A stretch of DNA of 64,000 bases from Palsa-504 sp963806335 (GCA_963806335.1 CAWDXO010000018.1:1-64000); one strand, 5' to 3'; shown: positions 1-8,072, counted from the first letter of the stretch. The notes: generated from the letters alone by a model not told the origin. Program-made: numbers and translations.

Positions 1-309
1 AGGTTCTGCGAGTGACAGGACGCAAGACATCCGGTTCGGCGCGGCACGAGTCAGCGGTCTGGGTAACCAGGTTGCCGAGCATATCGGCGGCTCGGTGAGC
101 GTTCTCCCTGACCTTCCCCGTTACTCAGTGTGATATCGAGGTCGGTATGCCTCTGGGGTAACGTCAGGACGGTTCGGTGTGACGGGTCCACTCGGGGCCT
201 CCGCTGGCCGTTGCCCGAGGTGCTCGTCGATGCTGTGGGGTGCCAGAAGTCCGCGTGCCCTGTGACCTGCGGCGCGGCCAATGGCAGCCGTACGGCATCA
301 TGATCATCC
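1..309. other. Left-edge stretch without a recognisable gene
   Basis: No open frame here shows a recognisable domain, and short frames on both strands conflict with each other. The 3' part abuts the decayed transposase frame that opens after a stop codon at 301-303. It may contain the left end of that insertion sequence, but no clear terminal inverted repeat could be matched by eye to the region after 1378. Confidence 0.4.
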
Positions 310-1378
310 GTATCCCTCCGCCTGCTCTATCTCATCTTCGTCCGGCTCTGCGGCTGGCTCGTCCTGCTCGGCCGGTCATCAGCTTCGAAGGATGCGGAGT
401 TGCTGGTGCTGCGGCACGAGGTCGCCGTGCTGCGCCGCACTAATCCGCGGCCACGGCTCGACTGGGCAGACCGGGCGGTCCTCGCCGCGCTGATCCGGCT
501 GCTGCCGCCACGGCTGCGGATGCACCGGCTGGTTACTCCCGGCACTGTCCTGCGGTGGCACCGCCGCCTGGTCACCCGCCGCTGGACCTACCCGCACCGG
601 ACAGGACGGCCTCCGGTCAGCACCGAGATCACCGCGCTGATCGAGCGGCTCGCTACCGAGAACAACGGCTGGGGATACCAGAGGATCCGAGGCGAGCTGC
701 TCAAACTCGGCTACCGGGTCAGCGCATCAACGATCCGCCGGGTCCTCAAGGCGCTGAAGATCCCTCCGGCGCCGCAACGGAACACCGATACGACGTGGCG
801 GAAGTTCCTGCACACCCAGGCAGCCACGATGCTCGCCACGGACTTCTTCCACGTCGACTGCGCGGTGACCCTCCAGCGCCTGTACTGCCTGTTCGTCATG
901 GAGGTCGGTAGCCGCTACGTACACATCCTCGGGATCACCGCGAACCCGGACGGCCTGTGGACCGTGCAGCAGATCCGCAACCTGCTGATGGATCTGGGTG
1001 AGCGCGCCGACGGCTTCCGGTTCCTGGTCCGGGACCGTGCCGGGCAGTTCACCGCATCGTTTGACGCGGTCCTGGCCGACGCTGGCATCCAGGTCGCGAA
1101 GATTCCGCCCCGGAGCCCGCGCGCGAACTGTTATGCGGAACGGTTCGTGCTCACCGCACGGACAGAGGTCACTGACCGGATGCTGATCTTCGGCCAGCGG
1201 CACCCTGCAGACGATCCTGACCCAGTACCAAGCCCACTACAACGGACGGCGACCCCACCGCAGCCGAGAGCTCCGCCCGCCCCGGCCCGACTACCCCCCC
1301 GCCGACCTCTCCCAGGAGCGGCTCAGGCGCCAGCCCATCCTCGGCGGCCTCATCAATGAGTACGAGCGGGCCGCATAA
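310..1378 (+). pseudogene. IS transposase with integrase core, start codon and frame damaged
   Basis: This is a DDE transposase of the integrase-core type common in actinobacterial insertion sequences. The catalytic core is visible: a first Asp in ATDFFHVD, a second in VRDRAGQF and a Glu in NCYAERF, with 34 residues between the last two. The family's N-terminal stretch (SLRLLYLIFVRLCGW) is encoded from 310, but the codon where the family has its start is GTA and a stop lies just before it, so the next usable start is an internal TTG at 400. Near 1203-1205 one extra C shifts the frame. Downstream, the family C-terminus (HLQTILTQYQAHYNGRRPHR onward) continues in the other frame to a TAA at 1376-1378. 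The element therefore looks inactive. The domain call is secure. The two lesions are seen directly but could in principle be sequencing errors. Confidence 0.8.
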
Positions 1379-1527
1379 AAGCCCAGGTCAAGACCAGTGG
1401 CAGAGTTCTGAAACCCCACAGGGTCCCTGGGTTCGGCAAGCAGCCGCCCAGGGACTGTCAACCCCGGCAGATCCGGGGAACGAGTGCCTGACGACACTGA
1501 CGGCTCTGCCGGGGCCCTGTAACTATA

Positions 1528-1557
1528 CCAAGCTTTGCATAGCACTAACAAGCTTGG
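1528..1557. promoter_or_regulatory. Inverted repeat upstream of the GntR gene, candidate operator
   Basis: CCAAGCTT (1528-1535) and AAGCTTGG (1550-1557) are exact reverse complements separated by 14 bases. They lie 43-72 bases before the start of a GntR-type regulator. Autoregulation from such a site is usual in the family, but binding here is inferred from symmetry and position only. Confidence 0.4.
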
Positions 1558-1599
1558 CAATCGAATACGCAGGTCAGCGTTGCTTTACCATGATCAACT

Positions 1600-1839
1600 G
1601 TGCCTGATATGCCCGACTTCAGCGTCGACAGTCCGACGCCCGTGTACGTGCGGGTCGCCGACTGGATCGAGTCGCGCATCAAATCGGGGGAGCTCAAGCC
1701 GGGCGCGCGCTTGCCTCCCGAGCGCGCGCTAGCCCGCGACTGCGGGGTGGCCTACGACACTGTGCGCCGGGCCGCAGTGCTGCTCCGCGAGCGCGGCCTG
1801 ATTGTCACGGTCCACGGGCGGGGCACCTATGTGGCGTAG
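1600..1839 (+). CDS. Minimal GntR-family DNA-binding protein
   Basis: This 79-residue protein consists almost wholly of a GntR winged helix-turn-helix: PVYVRVADWIESRI, then the wing and recognition region around LPPERALARDCGVAYDTVRRA, ending in GRGTYVA. GntR proteins usually carry a further effector domain of 100 residues or more. Here the stop follows the DNA-binding domain directly, so the protein is either a stand-alone repressor, as found on actinomycete integrative elements, or a truncated one. The start could be GTG at 1600 or ATG at 1609. Neither has a Shine-Dalgarno sequence, so leaderless translation is possible. It lies between a dead transposase and the recombinase module, within DNA bounded by a tRNA-associated integrase. 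The inverted repeat at 1528-1557 may be its operator. Confidence 0.75.
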   Translation: MPDMPDFSVDSPTPVYVRVADWIESRIKSGELKPGARLPPERALARDCGVAYDTVRRAAVLLRERGLIVTVHGRGTYVA

Positions 1840-2005
1840 CTGTCGGCGCAGACCTCGGGTCCGGAGAAGCGGCGCGAGTGCTCTCTGTGGTTGATCACTA
1901 GAAGATCTGATCCATGACCTCGGCCCCCTTAACCAGGACCGGACGGAGTTCCATTAACGGCACAGTCAGATATCAGAACTGTCTGAGTGCCTCGGCCGGG
2001 ACGGG

Positions 2006-2347
2006 CTATCCCCAGAAGATCGCGATCGGGTCGCGGTCGATCTCGGTCAGGAGATCGTCGATGTGCGGCGATGGCTCGAGCTGGTCGTAGCGGTGGAAGC
2101 GGAGATTGCGGTCGCGCCAGTACAACGTCCACGTCTTGGTGGCCTGCGTGTAGCGGAGCCGGGCGATGGGGAACCGTGTCCATTGCGGGCCGATGCCCTC
2201 GCGCCACGGCGGCCTGCACTCCACGATCGTCAGCTGCCGGGGGGCAGTGTCGTACTCGACACGGACCTGGTCCCTGGCATGCGCGGGGACGCGTTCTTCG
2301 CACCAGCGGCGGACGCGGGCTATGTCCAGCTCGGGCAACTCGGCCAT
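2006..2347 (-). CDS. DUF3024 domain protein
   Basis: This 113-residue protein matches the DUF3024 family along its whole length: an N-terminal RVRRWCEERVP helix, a central beta-rich part with ECRPPWREG and TRFPIARLRYT, then LYWRDRNLRFHRYD and a C-terminal DRDPIAIFWG. The family has no assigned function. It is the last gene of a minus-strand run with a tyrosine recombinase, a small HTH protein and a zinc-ribbon recombinase. Its start lies 5 bases after the stop of the large recombinase gene, so it is probably co-transcribed and travels with the module. There is no signal peptide or membrane segment. Family identity is likely; the role is unknown. Confidence 0.75.
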   Translation of the reverse strand: MAELPELDIARVRRWCEERVPAHARDQVRVEYDTAPRQLTIVECRPPWREGIGPQWTRFPIARLRYTQATKTWTLYWRDRNLRFHRYDQLEPSPHIDDLLTEIDRDPIAIFWG

Positions 2348-2352
2348 CGGGA

Positions 2353-4749
2353 TCAGTCTTCCTGTCGGCGGCGGCTGACGTCGGCGGCGTAGGCCATCCA
2401 GTCGCCTGCGGAGGCGTGCTGCCAGGCGACGGCGACGTCGATGTGGATGCCGAGCATGCGGGCGAGCAGGGCGGCGGGCAGCTCGGTGGCGAGCTGGAAC
2501 AGGGCGGTGGAGCGTGCCTGGCCGGGCTGGATGCCGAGGTCTTTGAGGCGTTGCCCGAGGTGGGTGGCGCTGATCGGGCGGCCGGGCTGTCCGCCGGGGA
2601 ACAGCCAGGGTGAGGGGTTCCCGGCGCCGGTGGTGGCGTGCCCGCGTTTGCCGTCAAGGAGCTGGCGGGTGAGGCCGGCGACCGGGCCGGGCAAGGTGAT
2701 GGGCGCTGGTCCGAGGCGGATCCGCAGGGTCGTGCCGTCGGTGGTGACGTGGCCGGTGGTGAGCCTGCTGATCCGGGCGACGGGCTGGGCGTAGAGCAGG
2801 ACGAGCAGGCCGGCGAGCCGGTCTCGTGCGTTCAGCGTGTCGTCGTGCAGCAGGCGGCGGGCGGCGTCCCAGCGAGCCTGGTCATCCAGTGCCCGCATCG
2901 GGCCGTGCCAGCGGGTGGCGGGGAAGGACAGCGTGGCGAGGCGGTTGCGGGTGGCCCAGCGGACGAAGTGCCCGGCGTGGTAGCGGTGGGATGCTTCGCT
3001 GCCGGCCAGCCACCGTTCGAGGTCGGCCTGGCGGCAGGTGGCCAGGCTCAGGTGCTGGGCGGTGACCCAGTCGAGCAGGACGACGGCGGCGCGGACGTGC
3101 TGGTGCACGACGGCGTACTGCTGGATCGTGGCGGCCTGGCCGTTGTTCCGGCTCCGCAGCCGGCGCAGCAGGTGCCAGTTGGCATACCGGTGCAGGATCT
3201 GGCGCTGGTCCGGGTCGATGCGGGTGGCGAGGGTGCCGCTGACGAACCGTTCGAGACGGGCCATCTGCTCATCGCGTGGCGGCAGTGTCCCGGTGGCGAC
3301 CAGTACGCTGCGCAGGTGCGCGAGGATCGGGGTCTGCTCCAGGCCGTCCAGTTCGCCATGGGTGAGCCGGCGGCGGCCCGCGGCGATCCCGGCCAGCACC
3401 GCCGCGACGGGCTGTCTGGCGAGCCAGCGCAGTGCCGTGCCGGGCGGGTCAGTAGCCGTCAGGGCGGCCTTCAGCGTGCCAAGCGACGGGCAGATGCCGC
3501 CGTCCGGGCTGGTCAGCAGTTCCCGCAGCCGCAGCTCCAGGCGGCAGCCGGGGCACTGGCCCGGCCGCGGGAGGGCATCGCAGGCCGGGCAGTGGGGGAA
3601 GGCCGGGACAGTGCAGTCGCGGCAGCGCGGCTCATCGAGCGTGCCGGATGCGATGGGCTTGACCTGGCCGCAGCTCCCGCATCGTGCTGGCCGGTCCTGG
3701 CAGGGCGGGCACCACGGCAGCGCGGTCAGCCGGGAGGTCCCGCAGGGCCGGCGCTCGCCGCAGACTGAGCAGGTCAGTGCCGGCAGCGGCGGGCAGCCGG
3801 GGCACAGCGGCCCGTGCGGGCTGCGGGTGTTCACGACGCGGCGGCGGCCGCAGTTCACGCAGATTTCAAGGTTGGCTGGGTCGCTGACCAGGCAGTTCGC
3901 GCATACCGGCATCCCGTGGGCGTCGCGGGCGGCGGGCTCGCTGGCCCTGCCGCACCTCGAGCAGGGCCGGGCGCGGGACCTGGCCACGCAGGTCCGGCAC
4001 AGCCAGCGCCCGTCGATCGGCCGGTGCAAGGCGATGACCCGGCCGCACTGCGGGCACGGCGGGCGGATGATCCTGGTGGCGCCCGCGTCGCAGAGCCTGC
4101 CGATCAGCCGCAGCACCGACGGGACGGGCGTCTCGGCTCCCGCCCCGGTGAGCAGGGCGGGCCGGTCCTGCAGCGCCCAGGCCAGCTGGTGGCGTTTGCC
4201 TGCCTGGGAGGCCGCGGCTTTCACCGCCGCGGCGACGATCCCGGGCGGCAGAGCCGGTTCGATGGCCGCGACGATCCTGGCCACGGTCTCCACCGGGTCA
4301 GGGCCGCCGGGCCCGCACCGGGTGCACCGGGGATGCCCGTCCCGGTCCCGCGAATGCACCCGGCCGATGTTGCCGCAGCCGGCGCAGGGCAGCCGGACCG
4401 GGCCGCAGACGCCGCAGTACCAGTTCTCGCCGCGGCGCTGCTGGGTCCGCAGGGTCTTGCCGCACTCGGCGCATACCGGGGGCGAGATCGCCGTCGCTCC
4501 CGCCTTGACCAGCGCGATGAGCAGATCCCCCACCACTCGCGGAGCCGGTGACCGGCCATCGGTGAGGACCTCGGGCCGCCCTGCCAGGGCCTGGGCGAGC
4601 TTGCGGCGCTTGGCCCGCCCGCCGGCGACCGTGGTCACCACGGCCTCGACCGCGCTGCGGTCCAGGCCAGGCTCGATGCCGGTGATCAGGCCGGCCGTGA
4701 CGCCGACCGGGTCACGGATGGCCTCGGCGATGCCCGTGGGCTCAGTCAC
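2353..4749 (-). CDS. Large zinc-ribbon recombinase-like protein (XerD/TnpB-of-Tn554-like)
   Basis: This 798-residue protein, from a GTG start at 4749 overlapping the HTH gene's stop, has two parts. Roughly residues 75-400 hold sixteen CxxC pairs, enough for about eight zinc ribbons. The C-terminal 300 residues resemble a tyrosine recombinase: an SAM-like core-binding segment (QQYAVVHQHVRAAVVLLDW), box I near LLYAQPVARISRLT, and a C-terminal helix pair LPAALLARMLGIHIDVAVAW. In the last box the canonical histidine-to-tyrosine spacing is not kept. A tryptophan (AVAWQHA) sits where the nucleophilic tyrosine is expected, and the nearest tyrosine lies about nine residues later (WMAYAADV). It may be a structural partner of the complete recombinase two genes upstream, as in multi-recombinase transposons. 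A longer frame back to 4788 exists but would overlap the preceding gene by 47 bases. Confidence 0.65.
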   Translation of the reverse strand: MTEPTGIAEAIRDPVGVTAGLITGIEPGLDRSAVEAVVTTVAGGRAKRRKLAQALAGRPEVLTDGRSPAPRVVGDLLIALVKAGATAISPPVCAECGKTLRTQQRRGENWYCGVCGPVRLPCAGCGNIGRVHSRDRDGHPRCTRCGPGGPDPVETVARIVAAIEPALPPGIVAAAVKAAASQAGKRHQLAWALQDRPALLTGAGAETPVPSVLRLIGRLCDAGATRIIRPPCPQCGRVIALHRPIDGRWLCRTCVARSRARPCSRCGRASEPAARDAHGMPVCANCLVSDPANLEICVNCGRRRVVNTRSPHGPLCPGCPPLPALTCSVCGERRPCGTSRLTALPWCPPCQDRPARCGSCGQVKPIASGTLDEPRCRDCTVPAFPHCPACDALPRPGQCPGCRLELRLRELLTSPDGGICPSLGTLKAALTATDPPGTALRWLARQPVAAVLAGIAAGRRRLTHGELDGLEQTPILAHLRSVLVATGTLPPRDEQMARLERFVSGTLATRIDPDQRQILHRYANWHLLRRLRSRNNGQAATIQQYAVVHQHVRAAVVLLDWVTAQHLSLATCRQADLERWLAGSEASHRYHAGHFVRWATRNRLATLSFPATRWHGPMRALDDQARWDAARRLLHDDTLNARDRLAGLLVLLYAQPVARISRLTTGHVTTDGTTLRIRLGPAPITLPGPVAGLTRQLLDGKRGHATTGAGNPSPWLFPGGQPGRPISATHLGQRLKDLGIQPGQARSTALFQLATELPAALLARMLGIHIDVAVAWQHASAGDWMAYAADVSRRRQED

Positions 4750-5074
4750 CGGCCCGGGTGATCCGGGCCCGTTTCGGCCGCAGCTCACCGACCCCGGCTT
4801 CAGCGCCAGCCACGCTGGCCTTCTTCTTCCCCTGACCGGCGGCGGGCACCGGTTCGATCAGATCAGCCATCGTGCAGTCCAGGATGTCCAGCAATGCCAT
4901 CAAGATCTTCAGGCTCAGCCGCTCCGGGCGCTCAACGACCAGCCGGTAGACCTGCGAGGAGGACAGCCTGATCCCGCGCTCGCCCAGCGGCTCGATCAGG
5001 TCCGTCGTGGCGAACATGCCCCGGCCGGCCATCACCTGCCGCAGGTGCCACCGGTAGTCCAGCCTGGCCGCCAT
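4742..5074 (-). CDS. Small XRE/Cro-type helix-turn-helix protein
   Basis: This 110-residue protein carries one Cro/C1-type helix-turn-helix: LRQVMAGRGM, then the recognition region LSSSQVYRLVVERPERLSL, followed by LMALLDILDCTMADLIEPV, the pattern of short XRE regulators. The C-terminal third is basic and probably disordered (GKKKASV, LRPKRARITR). Its ATG overlaps the stop of the upstream tyrosine recombinase gene, and its own stop overlaps the likely GTG start of the large recombinase, so the three genes appear translationally coupled. That coupling suggests a fixed part of the recombination module, either as regulator or as DNA-binding accessory factor, comparable in position to the small third protein of Tn554-type elements. 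The exact role is inference. Confidence 0.7.
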   Translation of the reverse strand: MAARLDYRWHLRQVMAGRGMFATTDLIEPLGERGIRLSSSQVYRLVVERPERLSLKILMALLDILDCTMADLIEPVPAAGQGKKKASVAGAEAGVGELRPKRARITRAGD

Positions 5075-6240
5075 CAGCCCTCCTTCCCGGGCCCGGCCCC
5101 CAGCGCGGGAGCCAGGGCCTTGCGCAGCGCGGTGTTCATGAAGTCGTCGCTGACGTGGGTGTAGATCGCCGTGGAGCTATCGGCCTCGTGACCGACATTG
5201 ACCTGGATGAACCGGCGGTCAACGCCATCTTCGGTCAGATGGCTGACATACGAATGCCTGATCGAATGAGGGACCAGGGCCTGCGGCAGGCCCAGCGCGT
5301 CCCGGTAGGCGACGAACCGGGCGTTGATCTCCGCCGGCTTCACCCGGCCGCCCCGCTCGGTCACCCACAGCGCCGGATGATCCGCGCAGCCGAACCTTGG
5401 CCGCACGTTCTCCACGTAGTCACCCACGGCCTCCACCGCCCAGGCCATCACCGAGGCGACGTTCCGCCGCCGCGGCGGCTGCCCCCGCTTGGCCTTGCCA
5501 TACCGGACGTTGAGCATGCCGTACCGGCCGAACTCCGGAGCCGCCGGGTTCCGGCCCCAGTCCGCCAGATCCAGCCTGGAGGTCTCGGTCCGCCGCAGCC
5601 CCCACCCGTACATGACCTTGAACAGCGTCGCGTCCCGGTAGGCTGCCAGCGCTCCCTTGCGCCTGGCCCGGACTGCGCGGTCCACCTGCTCATCGGCGTA
5701 GTCCAAGAACCGCTGCATCTCCTGGCGGGTGAACGGCCGGGCCTCGGGATCGCCTTCGTAGTCGTTGAGATGGGCGACCGTGTTCCACTCATGGCAGATC
5801 GCCACCGGATGGCTCCCCGGACCGAACTCCCGCTCACACGCCACTGCCCATCCGTAGCGGGCGTCGGCCAAGAACTCGCTGAACTGGCGGAGGCTGCCCT
5901 GATACGCCCGGATCGTCGAGGGCGCCAGATGCCGCTCGGACCTCAGATGCAGCGACCACTCATCCAGGTGCCCCGCCGACCACGCCCACGGGTACTCGTT
6001 GGTGAACTCGCCGAACCGGCGGACCAGCCGCTCCCTCGGCACGATCGTGTCTTCCCGCAGCCCCCTGGCCGTCTGCTGAGCACGCCATCCGCGCAACATC
6101 GCCTCGAACATCGCATCCTCCGGCCGCAGCTGCACCACCCCGGACACCAGCTCCAGGTGCGCCGCACCAGCCAGACCACCTCGCCCCAACCCGCCCTCCA
6201 GCCCCAGAAACCGCAACCGTTTCAAGGCAGGATCATGCAC
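5074..6240 (-). CDS. Tyrosine recombinase/integrase of the mobile module
   Basis: This 388-residue tyrosine recombinase has a complete catalytic set. An SAM-like core-binding domain covers about residues 40-130. The catalytic domain has the box I arginine (R216 in YGWGLRRTE), a beta-hairpin lysine (K249 in RYGKAKR), H325 and R328 in VPHSIRH, H351 in NVGHEAD and the nucleophile Y360 in AIYTHV. It would cut and rejoin DNA through a covalent 3'-phosphotyrosine. The N-terminal 35 residues are poorly conserved-looking and a later GTG may be the real start. It is the first gene of a coupled minus-strand run with the HTH and zinc-ribbon proteins, an order like tnpA-tnpB-tnpC elements but with the small gene in the middle. 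No terminal repeats were identified. Confidence 0.85.
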   Translation of the reverse strand: MHDPALKRLRFLGLEGGLGRGGLAGAAHLELVSGVVQLRPEDAMFEAMLRGWRAQQTARGLREDTIVPRERLVRRFGEFTNEYPWAWSAGHLDEWSLHLRSERHLAPSTIRAYQGSLRQFSEFLADARYGWAVACEREFGPGSHPVAICHEWNTVAHLNDYEGDPEARPFTRQEMQRFLDYADEQVDRAVRARRKGALAAYRDATLFKVMYGWGLRRTETSRLDLADWGRNPAAPEFGRYGMLNVRYGKAKRGQPPRRRNVASVMAWAVEAVGDYVENVRPRFGCADHPALWVTERGGRVKPAEINARFVAYRDALGLPQALVPHSIRHSYVSHLTEDGVDRRFIQVNVGHEADSSTAIYTHVSDDFMNTALRKALAPALGAGPGKEG

Positions 6241-6320
6241 CCAGCGGGACCATCACGCAACCAGCGAGGTCAGGCGGCATCGCTCCTCAACGGCACACAG
6301 CTATTGCAAGGCCCCGCCCA

Positions 6321-7442
6321 TCAGGCGACCTGCGATTTCTCGCCCGTCTGATGCAATTCCCGAGAGTTGCGGTAGATGACCTCCGTCGTGCGCGAGCTCG
6401 AGTGGCCGACCAGCCGCGCGATCTCTTCCACCGGCACGCCCGAGGCCGATAGCAAGCTGACGAAACTATGCCGCAGTTCCCGGGGAGTCCAGTCCTCCCC
6501 GATACCGGCGGCCTTGCAGATACCCCTGAAATACCGCCGGACGTTTGCCGCATCCAGCTCAGTGCCGACCGTGGTCGTGAAGACCAGGTCGTGATCCCTC
6601 CAGAGTTCCCCTGCGGCCACCTTCTCTTCGTCTTGCCGAACGCGATGTTCCCGCAGCGCCTCCACTACCGCCCGAGGCAATCCGAGGGTCCGTCGAGACT
6701 TAGAGGTCTTGGTGTCACCTCCGAGACGCACCGACCGCCACACCGCGATGCTCGCGGCGTCCAGGTCCACATGATCCCAGCGAAGCGCCCGGGCCTCCTC
6801 GGTACGGATACCGGTCATCAGGCACAAGACCACGTAGGCACTGAGCCTGGAACCCTCGGCAGCCATCAGCACAGTGGCGGCCTGCTCGGCGGTCAGCGCC
6901 TTACTCGGCCTGCCGGGCTGGCCCTTCGGGGTGTCCACCAGCGCGGCCACGTTGTGCGCGATATGACGGCTGGCCTCGGCGTGGCGCAGTGCCCGGGTCA
7001 GCGCGTTGTGCGCGAGCGTCACTGTCCGGCTGGAATTGCCCGCCGCCACCTGCACCAGGGCCCGGCGCACATCGTGCGCGGTCAGCATCCGCAGCTCGAT
7101 GCCGCCGATAACCGCGGTGACCAGCTTGAGGACATCATGGTTGAGCCTCACCGTCCTGGCCGACCGGCCGTCCAGCCCCTCGGCAAGCCAGTCATCCACG
7201 GCCCGCTGGATCGTGTAGGCACGCTCGGGCTGCACGCCGGAGTCCCGCTCGGCCTGGAGCGCCTCGAGCTTCTCGGCGACCTCGGCCCTGGTGCGGCCGG
7301 AGACCTTGTGCCGCCGCCACGTCTTCCCATCCGGGCCGTAGCCGAAAGAAACCGCACCGTACCAGCGGCCCTTGGCCTCGTCCTTGTATATCGATCCTTC
7401 GTTGTGCCCGCGACGCCGGGCGCCAGCGGCATGACCACCCAT
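6321..7442 (-). CDS. int: Phage/AICE-type tyrosine integrase adjacent to tRNA-Ala
   Basis: This 373-residue integrase has the three-part layout of phage and actinomycete ICE integrases: an N-terminal arm-binding domain (NEGSIYKDEAKGRWYGAVSF), a core-binding domain at about 75-165, and a catalytic domain. Catalytic residues are R213 (MTGIRTEEA), K248 (TSKSRRT), R324 (RELRHSF), H347 (LVGHSSS) and Y357 (VIYRN). The first histidine of the HxxR box is replaced by arginine (R321), which is common in actinobacterial relatives. The start lies 80 bases from the 3' end of a tRNA-Ala gene, the classic position for an integrase whose attachment site is that tRNA. The integrated element should therefore extend toward lower coordinates. 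No excisionase gene was recognised next to it. Confidence 0.9.
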   Translation of the reverse strand: MGGHAAGARRRGHNEGSIYKDEAKGRWYGAVSFGYGPDGKTWRRHKVSGRTRAEVAEKLEALQAERDSGVQPERAYTIQRAVDDWLAEGLDGRSARTVRLNHDVLKLVTAVIGGIELRMLTAHDVRRALVQVAAGNSSRTVTLAHNALTRALRHAEASRHIAHNVAALVDTPKGQPGRPSKALTAEQAATVLMAAEGSRLSAYVVLCLMTGIRTEEARALRWDHVDLDAASIAVWRSVRLGGDTKTSKSRRTLGLPRAVVEALREHRVRQDEEKVAAGELWRDHDLVFTTTVGTELDAANVRRYFRGICKAAGIGEDWTPRELRHSFVSLLSASGVPVEEIARLVGHSSSRTTEVIYRNSRELHQTGEKSQVA

Positions 7443-7463
7443 GACTAAAGGATAGCGAGCGTC

Positions 7464-7483
7464 TTGCTCCCCGTTTTGCTCCC
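7464..7483. repeat. Direct repeat TTGCTCCC between integrase and tRNA
   Basis: TTGCTCCC occurs at 7464-7471 and again at 7476-7483, twelve bases apart, in the 80-bp stretch between the integrase start and the tRNA 3' end. Short direct repeats in this position are typical of integrase arm-binding sites. The function is inferred. Confidence 0.35.
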
Positions 7484-7522
7484 GGATGATCTTGATCCGA
7501 TCTCAACAAGCCTCTGACCTGG

Positions 7523-7595
7523 TGGAGCTAAGGGGATTCGAACCCCTGACCTTCTGCATGCCATGCAGACGCGCTACCAGCTGCGCCATAGCCCC
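7523..7595 (-). tRNA. tRNA-Ala (anticodon GGC)
   Basis: Read on the minus strand this 73-nt gene folds as a complete cloverleaf. The acceptor stem pairs GGGGCTA with TAGCTCC (one G-U) with discriminator A. The D arm contains GCGCAGCTGGTAGCGC. The anticodon stem TCTGC/GCAGA encloses loop ATGGCAT with anticodon GGC, and the T arm is AGGGG-TTCGAAT-CCCCT. CCA is not encoded in full. It reads alanine GCC/GCU codons. The integrase gene begins 80 bases past the 3' end, so this tRNA is the probable attachment site; the attB/attP core is usually the T-arm and acceptor half. Confidence 0.95.
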
Positions 7596-8072
7596 TGATG
7601 CACGCCGCTGGGGAGGTCTGCCATGGAGGAGGTCGTACCAGCGCCGCAGGGAGAGTTTAGCACCCGGACCACTCCGACTTGGTAATGACCTCATAGTCCG
7701 TCGCCCGGCGCACGCCCTTTCGCCTGGTTATTCTTGGCTGGCTCGACGCGCGGGTACGCCGAAGTGTGCGGGCCGACGTCCCTGCGCAGGGACCAACTGC
7801 GTGCCGACCTGACCCGGCGGGCGCTTGACGGGATCGGCGCCGAGGGCTAAAAGGTACTACAACTAAGAAAGCTAGGGCCTTGGAAGGCTGGGCCTCGGAT
7901 AGCTAGGGAGCCGTCGTGCCTGAGGCCTTTGTGCTCGAAACCCTGCGCGCCGCGCGGACAGGCGTCGCGGCGCGGCGGCGGCGCCGGGATCTCGCCGGTG
8001 GACTGCTGGTCAGCCTGCAGCGCGAGCTCGTTGCCGACGTGGCCTGGTCGAGCTCGTCGAGCGCGTCGCATC
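7596..8072. other. Junction between tRNA and SDR gene with possible gene remnants
   Basis: No intact gene is seen. A frame ending in a TAA at 7848-7850 reads GYAEVCGPTSLRRDQLRAD near its end and has the composition of a real C-terminus, but no start or domain could be found. From 7916 a GTG opens MPEAFVLETLRAART followed by Arg-rich sequence. The opening resembles thiolase N-termini, and a neighbouring frame reads RRGGG, so a frameshifted thiolase remnant is possible but weakly supported. Confidence 0.3.
7855..7867. promoter_or_regulatory. TACAAC motif, copy 1
   Basis: The sequence TACTACAACTAAG lies about 50 bases before the GTG at 7916 and upstream of the SDR/DUF1295 pair. The core TACAAC recurs upstream of the thiolase operon (14745-14756) and of the LLM/ligase pair (15202-15212). 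It is a candidate binding site for a shared regulator such as the nearby tandem HxlR protein. This is inference from recurrence only. Confidence 0.3.

Noticed and set aside
3038..5164. A 708-codon plus-strand frame across the zinc-ribbon recombinase
   Set aside because: The complementary strand encodes regular CxxC arrays and recombinase motifs; the plus frame is Arg/Ser/Pro-rich shadow sequence.
7523..7595. Possible tRNA-Cys or other isotype from the short anticodon arm
   Set aside because: The loop ATGGCAT places GGC at the anticodon; the other arms fit tRNA-Ala.
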